Shown here piece after piece: positions 55,565-63,653 of a DNA stretch of 64,000 nt (its first letter is position 1; each line of letters starts with the position of its first letter). The stretch comes from Flavobacteriaceae bacterium (GTDB lineage Bacteria; Bacteroidota; Bacteroidia; Flavobacteriales; Flavobacteriaceae), in the NCBI GenBank assembly GCA_030683815.1, contig JAUXPJ010000011.1:38203-102202 (forward strand), read 5' to 3'. The notes beneath the pieces are model-generated. The model had not been told where the DNA came from. It saw only the letters and a list, made by a program, of their open reading frames with translations, and did no database searches. The position numbers and the translations under genes are program-made.

Positions 55565-56006
55565 TCCCGACTTAAATCGTCTGAAAGAAGAAGGCTATGA
55601 TATAGAGGTAAAAGGCGGACACTTGGTTGTTCGCCAAATACCCTATGCTACTCCTTCAAAAAATGTAGGGTTCGGAACTTTGGTTTGTGTGTTAAACTAT
55701 GTAACTCCAACAAAGATATCAACGCCACCAGACCATACGATTTTTTTCTGCGGTGAAACGCCTTGTAACTCCAATGGACAACCACTTGTCGCAATAATTA
55801 ATAATTCTAATAGGCAACAACTAACAAGTGAACTATTGGTAACACATTATTTTTCAAGCAAACCATTGTCAGGAAACTACCCTAACTATTACGAAAAAAT
55901 CAGGACTTACGCAGAAATACTAAGTATTAATGCAAAAGCGATTGATGATACAGTAACAACAAAACCTTTTAAAAAAATCTCAAATGAAAACAGAAGTGAT
56001 GAGTGA
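55539..56006 (+). CDS. E2-like (DUF6791-type) ubiquitin-conjugating protein
   Basis: A 155-residue protein: NLNPDLNRLKEEGYDIEVKG, then ...HTIFFCGETPCNSNG, ...VTHYFSSKPLSGNYPNYY and KIRTYAEILS. I recognise this as the N-terminal E2-like half of the proteins that in many bacteria are one polypeptide with ThiF (DUF6791-ThiF). Cys71 or Cys76 is a possible active-site thiol. Overlaps the multi-ubiquitin gene (26 bp) and the ThiF gene (8 bp if the latter starts at 55999), so it is translated from the same transcript. Family name is from memory. Confidence 0.75.
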   Translation: MPHKLINLNPDLNRLKEEGYDIEVKGGHLVVRQIPYATPSKNVGFGTLVCVLNYVTPTKISTPPDHTIFFCGETPCNSNGQPLVAIINNSNRQQLTSELLVTHYFSSKPLSGNYPNYYEKIRTYAEILSINAKAIDDTVTTKPFKKISNENRSDE

Positions 56007-56739
56007 TACAAATGTTTTTAAATATCCTGACACTAATTCTTCTCGTGCTGGAATTGAGTTTCTTAATCGCAAATTTGAAAATCAAAAAATCGCAATTATT
56101 GGATTAGGCGGAACTGGTTCATATATTCTTGACCAAGTGGCAAAAACACCAGTTAAAGAAATTCATATTTTTGATGATGATGTTTTTCAGCTTCACAATG
56201 CTTTTCGTTCGCCTGGTGCAGTTTCAAGTGAAAAATTGGAAGCAGAAGGCGGAATGAAAAAAGTTGATTATTATCACGAGGTTTATTCCAATATGCATAC
56301 AGGAATAAAGGCACATCCTAAGTATGTAACAATTGAAAATGTAAATGAATTAAAGGATTTTAGCTATGTTTTTATCAGCATTGACAAGAACGAAGTTCGA
56401 TACAATCTTGTAAAAGAGTTTTTAAATATTGGTGTAACATTTATTGATGTTGGTATTGGTGTGAATAAAGCCAATGATTGTTTGAATGGTGCTGCACGGG
56501 TTACAGTTGGTTCATCATATAAAAATGACCATTTAGATTTTCGAATTGGTTCTGTTGAATCTGAAGAAAATGAATACTCAAATAACATTCAAATTGCAGA
56601 TTTAAATTGCCTAAATGCAATGCTAGCGGTCTTAAAATGGAAAAAATTGAGTGGGTTCTATCAAGATATAAAACAAGAGCACAATAGTTTATTTTTAATC
56701 AATACTAATAAATTACTTAATGAAGACAATCCAGCATAA
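55999..56739 (+). CDS. ThiF/E1-like ubiquitin-activating enzyme
   Basis: A 246-residue E1-like protein. [20 protein letters not shown] (31-50) is the nucleotide-binding loop of ThiF/MoeB/E1 enzymes, followed by [20 protein letters not shown] with the acidic Mg-ATP residues. Family members adenylate the C-terminus of a ubiquitin-like protein. A conserved-looking Cys lies in [14 protein letters not shown] prefer the ATG at 55999 (ATGAGTGA overlapping the E2 stop); an in-frame ATG at 55984 is possible. The DUF6527-like gene overlaps its end by 20 bp. Confidence 0.85.
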   Translation: MSDTNVFKYPDTNSSRAGIEFLNRKFENQKIAIIGLGGTGSYILDQVAKTPVKEIHIFDDDVFQLHNAFRSPGAVSSEKLEAEGGMKKVDYYHEVYSNMHTGIKAHPKYVTIENVNELKDFSYVFISIDKNEVRYNLVKEFLNIGVTFIDVGIGVNKANDCLNGAARVTVGSSYKNDHLDFRIGSVESEENEYSNNIQIADLNCLNAMLAVLKWKKLSGFYQDIKQEHNSLFLINTNKLLNEDNPA

Positions 56740-57082
56740 ATTTGTTGAATTTATCCCCAACTATCTAGAACAAAACGTTCTTTACATTTCTATTGAATAT
56801 AAAACAGCTGTTCATCTGTGTATATGTGGTTGTGGAAACAAAGTTGTAACTCCACTTACTCCAACTGATTGGGAACTTCGTTTTGACGGAAAAACAATTT
56901 CGCTTTCCCCGTCTATTGGTAACTGGAATTTTGAGTGTAGGTCTCACTACTTCATTACCCGAAATGTAATACATATTGCAAGACGATGGGAAGATTGGGA
57001 AATTGAAGAAGGCAGGGTCGAGGACAAAGAAACTAAGAAAAATTACTACAAAAAACAAAAGAAGAAAAAGAGAAAAGATTAA
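56720..57082 (+). CDS. DUF6527-like Cys-rich protein of ubiquitin operons
   Basis: A 120-residue protein. [20 protein letters not shown] (32-51) and [15 protein letters not shown] (69-83) supply three clustered cysteines plus Cys73-His76, a likely zinc site. The pattern is one I know from proteins that accompany multi-ubiquitin and E2/E1 genes (DUF6527). The tail is basic ([15 protein letters not shown]). Its role in the system is not established; a protease/deconjugation or nucleic-acid role is possible. The HNH gene follows by 53 bp. Confidence 0.78.
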   Translation: MKTIQHKFVEFIPNYLEQNVLYISIEYKTAVHLCICGCGNKVVTPLTPTDWELRFDGKTISLSPSIGNWNFECRSHYFITRNVIHIARRWEDWEIEEGRVEDKETKKNYYKKQKKKKRKD

Positions 57083-57135
57083 CTTAATTGAAATTCATAC
57101 CTTTGTCGAATGTGAAAAATCTCTTTAAGAAGTTA

Positions 57136-58110
57136 ATGGCAAGAAGAAAAACAGTAAATAATACGGGAATACTACGAGTTAGCGGTATTCCTTATCACGA
57201 TGCGTGGGTAGCATACAAGTGTGTAAGTTGTAAAGAAATGAACTATGTTCAAATCGGTCAGAAGCTAATTACACCAAATGAAGCCATTGAAAACGCGGTT
57301 TGGAAATGCGAACATTGTGGATTTATTCACTCTAAAGAAACTGATTTGCCATTTGATAATTGGGAGGAAGAATATAACAGTGCCGATTCTACAACGGCTT
57401 TACGATTTTGGGAAGGTTTTTTTCGGATTGCAACGGAACACCCGGAATCATACTGGAAACAGTGTAATGTTTGTACTAGAATTTTGCCTTTCAATGCGTT
57501 TAGTAAACATTCCGGTTGGGGTCCTTTGGAGAAGCAAATGGAATGTAGGGGTTGTAAGGGAGCCATTAATGCTGTTTTAAATCCCAAAAGAACAAAAGAG
57601 CAGTTGCACGAATCTGCTGTTCGTAGAAGAATAGCTGATTTATTTATAGAAGAAGAAAACGAATCGATTGACTTTCAGGATTTATTTGACAGATTTGATA
57701 GTCGTTGTTTTAAAACTAAAGAGCCATTAGATATTAATCAGCGTGAAACTTGGGCTATTGACCATATTTTACCTTCTAAATATCTATATCCACTTAGACG
57801 AGAGAACGCTGCATTACTTTCAAGAAGTGCAAACGAGAACAAAAGAGATAAATGGCCAAGCAAATTCTACACTAATAATGAGTTAATCGAACTAGCTAGA
57901 ATTACTGGTGCGAATATTGATTTGATTTCAAATAAACTCCCAATTATGAATCACAATATAGATGTCAATAAAGGAGTTGAACGTTATTTACAAGTACGAG
58001 AGAAATCAGACCTACCAAAACGTGTAAAAGAAATCAAAAAGATTTTACTTGTTTATGAATTGGTTGATAATCTTTCCCCCGAAAACAAAAAATTGCTAGG
58101 CTTCGAATAG
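57136..58110 (+). CDS. HNH endonuclease with N-terminal zinc ribbons
   Basis: A 324-residue protein from ATG 57136 (MARRKTVNNTGILRVSG); a longer TTG start at 57088 is possible. Two zinc-ribbon-like Cys pairs occur: C29/C32 with C58/C61 (CVSC, CEHC) and C110/C113 with C137/C140 (CNVC, CRGC). The C-terminal nuclease motif is AIDHILPSKYLYPLRRENAALLSRSANENKRD: His210, Asn224 and Asn233 fit the HNH metal/catalytic pattern. Sits in the ubiquitin operon and converges with the methyltransferase gene 2 bp away. Probably the restriction nuclease or effector; no known type is recognised. Confidence 0.78.
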   Translation: MARRKTVNNTGILRVSGIPYHDAWVAYKCVSCKEMNYVQIGQKLITPNEAIENAVWKCEHCGFIHSKETDLPFDNWEEEYNSADSTTALRFWEGFFRIATEHPESYWKQCNVCTRILPFNAFSKHSGWGPLEKQMECRGCKGAINAVLNPKRTKEQLHESAVRRRIADLFIEEENESIDFQDLFDRFDSRCFKTKEPLDINQRETWAIDHILPSKYLYPLRRENAALLSRSANENKRDKWPSKFYTNNELIELARITGANIDLISNKLPIMNHNIDVNKGVERYLQVREKSDLPKRVKEIKKILLVYELVDNLSPENKKLLGFE

Positions 58111-58111
58111 T

Positions 58112-60781
58112 TTAAACCAGTACGAGATATTGATGCGAAGTTACCGTTCCTTTATCTCTTATTCCGTGTGATTCGCAATGTTCTACACTTTCATCAAATA
58201 AGTCAGCGGTTTTAAACCAACGTTTGCTGATTTTCTGAAGCTCTAATGCCATATCACATTTATTGCTCTTTCCTAGATGAAGCACAAATGCCCCATCCTT
58301 TTTCATTCGCTCTTTAGCTTGTCTAAATATGGATTCATAAATGGCAAAATCGACTTTTTGTCTTTCATCTACGAATGATTTAGGTTGATGTTTGAAATCA
58401 ATTTCTGACCATCCAGTAAACCATATTCTTATCCAGTTAGCCAAATAAAACCTAGTGCTGTCAAAAAACGGTGGAGACGTAATTATTGCATCTAAGTCAT
58501 TTATTTCTTGAGGCCAAACTATCGTTGTGTCTTGATTAAAAATTTTTCCGTTTTTAAAGTTAAGTGGTAATTCTTCGTTGATTACTCTATTCACTTTTTC
58601 GCAAAGCTTTTCAATTAAGCTTTTGTAAATAAAATCTCCAGTAGGTGCATATGGAACAATAGGGTGTGAGCGTCTGCTTAACGCATAAGGTCTATTTCCG
58701 TGAAGAATATGAAGCAATGAAGCAACGACCAACATTTCGCTTGGTGATGACGGATAGTTTTCCTTTACAAATCTACGGGCAAGCAATATTTCTTTTAAGG
58801 TGTTTTCTTCATAGTATTCAGATAATTTTTTGTTGAAGCCGAAATTTTTCACTTCATCAATTTCCTTTTTAGTACACTTATTACCTTTAATAAAGTGATC
58901 TAATGCTTCAATGTAAGCAAAAGATTCAGAAGATATTGGTGCATTCACTTTAGCATAAGAGATATAATACGCTGGCAAACTAATATCAATGCCATAAGAT
59001 AGTTTTCCTGCTAATGCTGCTTCAAAAGGAATTGTTCCTACACCCGAAAAGGGGTCAAGAACAGAACCGTTTTCAGGCACAAAGGTATTTACAAGATGAT
59101 GTGCAATTGCTGGCTTCAATTTACCTTGGTAAGAGCAAAGAGAGTGATTATTATGCCCCCAATTTCTGCTTGAATATGGTTCTTGTTGATGCGGAATATC
59201 CGTTCTGAAACTGTCCCAATTTTTTTCCCAAACGAATTTTGTTTTGCCATTTTTAGGATTTTGTTGCTTTTCCTTATACTTAAAAACCAATAAAGATTGG
59301 GTAAGTATTTCTTGATTTCGAGAGCGTCTTTTCCTTAAAATCTTGTTTTCAATGAATTCATACCCCAATCCCTGCATTAATTCAATTAATATGTCGTCTG
59401 TATTTATGTGAACACCGCTAAAAATAGAATCCCCAATATCAATTAATACTTTAGCATTTTGTTCTAATAATGGTTTTGCATCATTAAAGATTGTATACAT
59501 TTCTTTAAAATAGCTTTGTGCCATTATTGGTATTCTAGAATCATAAGCATTTTTGTTTAATTCAATAAGTGTTGCTTTCAGCAAGCTACTTTTTGATGCA
59601 ATGTCAAATCCATTAACATAAGCATATTCCTTTTTAACATCATTAATTCCGCTAGTTAACGCTTGGTCTCTAAAAAAACGTAAATCATTTTCAAATTGTA
59701 AATACCTTAAAAACCACAGCTCTATTTTAGTATTTCTAAAATAGTTTGTTCCATTTAAATAAGGTGGACTCGTAATAATTGCTCCTATTTTTAAATCATT
59801 TACCCGACCGATATTTTTTGCATTTGACAAAATGAATTCGGGTTTTCCTTTGAGGGTATAATCAAAATTTAAAACGTCTTCTGCTATGTTTCCTATTTTT
59901 TCTGGTAGAATTTCATTGAAAGTTCTAAGGTCTTTTTCAATTTCTTTTGGTGTTTTAAATCTGACATCCCCAACTTTTTTAAGATAAGATACTGGAAGTA
60001 AACAAGAAATCACAGCTACAGTTAAAGTGTCTGCAAGAAGCCCATCTTCTAATTTAACAATATCTATGTATGACCTAAGTTTTAATACTTGCTCAAGAGT
60101 TTCATCAGGGAAATATTTTTTATCAGAAAATAAGGATTTATAGGATTCTCTTAGCGACTTATCTTCTTCAAACTTATTGATGTTTTTCAAAATAGCTTTT
60201 TGAATATCCTTGAGGTCTTTGGATAGCTTTTTCCTTTGAGATTCTTTTGCTTTCAAAACATTCAGTTTCGTCTGAATTAGAAATTGCAATAATGGATTTA
60301 CTTCTGAATATACAGTTGACAATCCCAAATCATCAGCCGCAAGAAGTGTTGTTCCTGTTCCTGCGAAAGGCTCGTAAATTAGAGCATCTGCGATACCGTA
60401 GTTTTTAATTAGTGATTTTACAAAATCAGGAGAATAACCTTCAATATAAGGATACCATCTTTGAAATGGTATGTCTTTACTTTTTACAAATGTTACATCT
60501 TTTTCTGTAACTCCATCAACTTTGTCTATCTCAGGAAGTTTTTGCTTAATAAGTCGTTTAACAACTTGGTTAATTGAACGTTCTTGTTTCTCGGCAAAAA
60601 GAGCAAGCTGTTTGTATGTTTCGATACCAATTAGTTCTTTTATTTCTTGAGTTGTCAAGTCCTTCACCTTAGAAAAATAAGGTTCTTCAGGCTCACTGAA
60701 TGCAAGTGTTACAGACTTATCTTTTGAGTCTTCCGAAGGGTAGTCACTGAAATAGACAGCTTTATAAAATTGTTTTGCCAT
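58112..60781 (-). CDS. DNA methyltransferase with two SAM/TSPP domain sets
   Basis: An 889-residue protein with two complete amino-methyltransferase motif sets. Set 1: SAM motif YEPFAGTGTTLLAADDLG (~137-154) and catalytic ITSPPYLNGTNYF (~336-348). Set 2: VLDPFSGVGTIPFEAALAGK (~575-595) and IITSPPFFDSTRFYLANW (~765-782). TSPPY/TSPPF is the N4-cytosine or N6-adenine motif IV. Duplicated domains suggest methylation of both strands of an asymmetric site. Stop is 2 bp from the HNH stop, so the two genes converge; a cognate modification enzyme is the natural reading. No specificity or helicase subunit is adjacent. -7 box at 60817. Confidence 0.82.
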   Translation of the reverse strand: MAKQFYKAVYFSDYPSEDSKDKSVTLAFSEPEEPYFSKVKDLTTQEIKELIGIETYKQLALFAEKQERSINQVVKRLIKQKLPEIDKVDGVTEKDVTFVKSKDIPFQRWYPYIEGYSPDFVKSLIKNYGIADALIYEPFAGTGTTLLAADDLGLSTVYSEVNPLLQFLIQTKLNVLKAKESQRKKLSKDLKDIQKAILKNINKFEEDKSLRESYKSLFSDKKYFPDETLEQVLKLRSYIDIVKLEDGLLADTLTVAVISCLLPVSYLKKVGDVRFKTPKEIEKDLRTFNEILPEKIGNIAEDVLNFDYTLKGKPEFILSNAKNIGRVNDLKIGAIITSPPYLNGTNYFRNTKIELWFLRYLQFENDLRFFRDQALTSGINDVKKEYAYVNGFDIASKSSLLKATLIELNKNAYDSRIPIMAQSYFKEMYTIFNDAKPLLEQNAKVLIDIGDSIFSGVHINTDDILIELMQGLGYEFIENKILRKRRSRNQEILTQSLLVFKYKEKQQNPKNGKTKFVWEKNWDSFRTDIPHQQEPYSSRNWGHNNHSLCSYQGKLKPAIAHHLVNTFVPENGSVLDPFSGVGTIPFEAALAGKLSYGIDISLPAYYISYAKVNAPISSESFAYIEALDHFIKGNKCTKKEIDEVKNFGFNKKLSEYYEENTLKEILLARRFVKENYPSSPSEMLVVASLLHILHGNRPYALSRRSHPIVPYAPTGDFIYKSLIEKLCEKVNRVINEELPLNFKNGKIFNQDTTIVWPQEINDLDAIITSPPFFDSTRFYLANWIRIWFTGWSEIDFKHQPKSFVDERQKVDFAIYESIFRQAKERMKKDGAFVLHLGKSNKCDMALELQKISKRWFKTADLFDESVEHCESHGIRDKGTVTSHQYLVLV

Positions 60782-60816
60782 AATGAAACAAGTATCAGTT
60801 TATGATAGTTACTTCG

Positions 60817-60824
60817 CAAAAGTA
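60817..60824 (-). promoter_or_regulatory. candidate -7 box of the methyltransferase gene
   Basis: On the minus strand TACTTTTG matches TAnnTTTG, 35 bp before the start codon at 60781. No -33 TTG at usual spacing. Confidence 0.4.
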
Positions 60825-60907
60825 AAAACAATTTTTGAACATTACATTGCTTGATATGATTTTTTTGAATTTAATTTTCAACAGTCTTTTCGAGGGTAGG
60901 GAAATTG

Positions 60908-60961
60908 GCTCTTTTGCAAAACTTGGGTTGCGGGTCGGCTTGTGCGGTTTTGCAAATGTGC
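60908..60961 (+). repeat. island-flanking direct repeat, right copy
   Basis: GCTCTTTTGCAA, GGCTTGTGCG and TTTGCAAATGTGC in the same order as in 53055-53107, same strand, with changes in the spacers. The first copy lies 21 bp past the ImmA end and this one ~125 bp upstream of the methyltransferase start. Confidence 0.75.
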
Positions 60962-61271
60962 CAATATGCGACTGGCTAAAATTATTTTTTAAAATGTGCG
61001 GTGGGAAAAATTTTTAAAACAATCGGGGCGGGTTGTGTGTCGCCAAGTCAGTCCGTAAGTTTTGTAATGATGTCAAAGTTTGATTTTCAGAATTCTGTTT
61101 TTTCATAGTACGGACGTTCTTTAGGCTTGCTTACAACGGTTTTTGTATAGAAGTAGTGGTGGTTTTTTAATATGCTTTATTTCCAAATTAAAAGATATTA
61201 TTTTGAATAAATTCAGTTTGATTTAAGCATTAAGACCGCCATTACTTTTATACAATGTTATGGTTTGTAGG

Positions 61272-61844
61272 TTATTGTTTTGTTAATGTAATTACTTCTG
61301 TAGGTAATATTTGAGTTACCCCTTGCTTATTACAGTCAATAGTTTCACCGTCTGGATATAAAAACAATTGCATTTTAGTTTCTCTTGTTCCACTTAAAAT
61401 TCCTATAAAAACTGTACCATTTTGACCGCAATTGGAATCCTTACCAATATAAGATAAAACGTAACTGCCTGTTTTTGCTAGATATCTCCCTTTAATTACA
61501 TAAACACTATCATCTGGTAGCGTAGTAGTATCTTCAATTACAATTCCATTTGAGTCGGTAATTTTGTGTTTCATTATTAATTCATCAAAAGTAAGTGGTC
61601 TAATTTTTGATAATCTAGTGATTTTAAAAACGCTAAATTCATAATTTAAATTATTGTAATTACCTTTCCATGTTCCTGTAAACTTGTTTAATATATTATT
61701 AACATCTTTAACGTATGTTATATTTTTTGGGATACCTTCATTAGTACCCCAATAATTAACTAGTTCTTCAACTGGTAATATGTTTTGAGCTTTACAACTT
61801 AGTGTAGCTAGGATTAAAAATCCGATTAAGAATATATTTTTCAT
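61272..61844 (-). CDS. exported protein of the DUF6705 type, unknown function
   Basis: A 190-residue protein with a signal peptide (MKNIFLIGFLILATLSCKAQ, lipobox-like LSC) and the conserved-looking stretch PLTFDELIMKHKITDSNGIV, then DTTTLPDDSVYVIKGRYL. I associate this with a small Bacteroidota family (DUF6705). No catalytic residues are evident. It lies just past the island, 24 bp downstream of the JAMM-like lipoprotein gene on the same strand, so both are probably cotranscribed. Confidence 0.65.
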   Translation of the reverse strand: MKNIFLIGFLILATLSCKAQNILPVEELVNYWGTNEGIPKNITYVKDVNNILNKFTGTWKGNYNNLNYEFSVFKITRLSKIRPLTFDELIMKHKITDSNGIVIEDTTTLPDDSVYVIKGRYLAKTGSYVLSYIGKDSNCGQNGTVFIGILSGTRETKMQLFLYPDGETIDCNKQGVTQILPTEVITLTKQ

Positions 61845-61868
61845 TTTTGTATAATTTTTAGTAATAAT

Positions 61869-63653
61869 TTAGTTACAGTTTACAGGAACAATGATGCCAT
61901 TGTTATCAATAGTTTTTTGAATGATTTGACCATTGTCTTCAATTTTATATAATGATATACCATCAATTTTTATTTCATTTTTAATAAATTTTAGGAAACC
62001 TTCCTCTAAACCAAATTCTTTGATATATCCTATATAAACATCTCTTAAATCATTTGCATTTAAGAATCCATGAATATGATCAATATTCCCTGTAAATTTG
62101 AGGGTATAATTACCAGTGCTTGAAATCATAGTGCCATATACTTCATCTAAAGGAATATTACTTCTTAAAGTGTTTTTTGCAATATTCAGCAATTTAATGA
62201 TATCGGCAGATGAAAACATACGGATTGGTTGAGCAATTTCATTTTTGCCGTCAACTATTTTACCTGTTAAAAAATCATTTTGATGGGAATGGATATAACC
62301 TTTAGTATTTAATCCTACTTTAAGGTCAAGAGAATGACCACCATCTAAAAGAGGTAGCGGTGTTATATTGCCTTCTTTATCTTCGGCATAACCGGTTTCG
62401 TGTTTAAGATGAGTTTTACCTTTCAGTTCTTCTACTTTTTCTTTATAAGCAGTGTTGTTTAACTGATTTTTAATATTGATGCAAGGCAATGAAACGGGCA
62501 CACAATTCCCATTAACATCTTTGGTATATCCGGTTTCACATGGTATTGGTACACAGTTGCCGTTTACATCTTTAATAAAGCCGGGCATGCATCTTGAAAT
62601 AATCACCCCGATTTCACCTTGCGGGTCAGGACAGTCAGATGTGCTTGTATTTGCAGAACGGTTTACAGGAATCTCACGGCATATCTCTAAAATTTCTACA
62701 GTATATGACCTGGAGTCTAGGTTATATTTTTGAATAATTACCCAACTACATTTGGTTATAGTACTGTCACCACCACCAGATCCAGAGTTCGGTTGAATTG
62801 TGATACTCAATGTGCCAATTGAAGAACCTCCATAAACTGGAGCTAAAGGAGAAGTACCGTAAGATACATTAATATATTGATTATTTACAACAGCACCATA
62901 AGAAGTTGGTTGTTGTGTTGAAGGATTGAACCCATTAAGGTAGAACGTATAAAACCCAGAAGTGTTTAACACACCATAAAGAAAACTATTTGGGTCAACT
63001 TGTATTAAATCGCCTAGTGATATATTATAAAAACTACCGTTTACACCTCTTGGTAAGTTATTGATTTCTATAATATAATCATATGGATCTTGCGGACAAG
63101 GGTCTGAAACTGTTTTGTTTTTTAAATCAAAATCATTGAAAAAACTCTCAAAGGATATAATATATCTCTTACCTTTAAAATAACCAAAATCACCTTTTTT
63201 AGCTTCAAAAAGGGCTAAGGCATCATTGTCAACCACATATTTAATGATGAATGGTTTTTTAATTTTTTTATCAGAATCTTCTCTCACTACCAAGTTATAA
63301 AATTCGTTTGCGGGAGCATTATCAACCAGTACATTAAACGTAAAATTAGTAAAGTTTTGTTTGTTTTTTACTTTCAGTACAGATTGAACATCAATTTGTG
63401 CTTTTTTATACTTGATGGATTTTAAATTGGAGGTACTTTTAAAAGTAGATTCACCGGTTAAAGCGGTTATTACTTTTATAATATGAGGGATTTCTTTCTG
63501 AGAAACATAAGCAATATTGTTCTCAGTTGCCAATAAATCTTCTGTATTGGAAGTTTCTGTTAAATGATCTTTGTCACAATTTGTCAAAGTGAACAGGATT
63601 CCGATTAACAGGATTCCGAATTTAAAATAATTTTTGATTTTCCTTTTTCTCAT
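61869..63653 (-). CDS. secreted lipoprotein with JAMM-like C-terminal motif
   Basis: A 594-residue protein with an N-terminal signal and lipobox (LTNC near residue 26). The middle carries a Gly/Ser-rich stretch and two tandem Cys-rich units, KDVNGNCVP repeated (near 365-395; CVPIPCETGYTKDVNGNCVP). The C-terminal ~170 residues include LNTKGYIHSHQND and IRMFSSADIIKLL, an H-S-H-x-n-S-x-x-D arrangement resembling the JAMM metal site. No N-terminal toxin-delivery domain is recognised. Surface or outer-membrane exported; the protease call rests on this motif alone. Confidence 0.6.
   Translation of the reverse strand: MRKRKIKNYFKFGILLIGILFTLTNCDKDHLTETSNTEDLLATENNIAYVSQKEIPHIIKVITALTGESTFKSTSNLKSIKYKKAQIDVQSVLKVKNKQNFTNFTFNVLVDNAPANEFYNLVVREDSDKKIKKPFIIKYVVDNDALALFEAKKGDFGYFKGKRYIISFESFFNDFDLKNKTVSDPCPQDPYDYIIEINNLPRGVNGSFYNISLGDLIQVDPNSFLYGVLNTSGFYTFYLNGFNPSTQQPTSYGAVVNNQYINVSYGTSPLAPVYGGSSIGTLSITIQPNSGSGGGDSTITKCSWVIIQKYNLDSRSYTVEILEICREIPVNRSANTSTSDCPDPQGEIGVIISRCMPGFIKDVNGNCVPIPCETGYTKDVNGNCVPVSLPCINIKNQLNNTAYKEKVEELKGKTHLKHETGYAEDKEGNITPLPLLDGGHSLDLKVGLNTKGYIHSHQNDFLTGKIVDGKNEIAQPIRMFSSADIIKLLNIAKNTLRSNIPLDEVYGTMISSTGNYTLKFTGNIDHIHGFLNANDLRDVYIGYIKEFGLEEGFLKFIKNEIKIDGISLYKIEDNGQIIQKTIDNNGIIVPVNCN

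Larger units (their letters stand above)
60782..61271. other. 490-bp gap at the right island edge
   Basis: Methyltransferase promoter region, then the right copy of the 54-bp direct repeat (60908-60961), an AAAATTTTTAAAACAA word (61006-61022) inverted against 52987-53002, and CTTACAACGGTTTTTGTATAG (61130-61159), the counterpart of 52334-52364. No gene. Confidence 0.6.

Noticed and set aside
60835..61017. Plus-strand open frame at the right island edge
   Set aside because: It covers the direct repeat copy and has no homology that I recognise; likely chance.
61869..63653. JAMM-like lipoprotein as the deubiquitinase of the ubiquitin-like operon
   Set aside because: It has a signal peptide and lipobox, lies outside the flanking repeats and on its own transcript with another exported protein, so it acts outside the cytoplasm.
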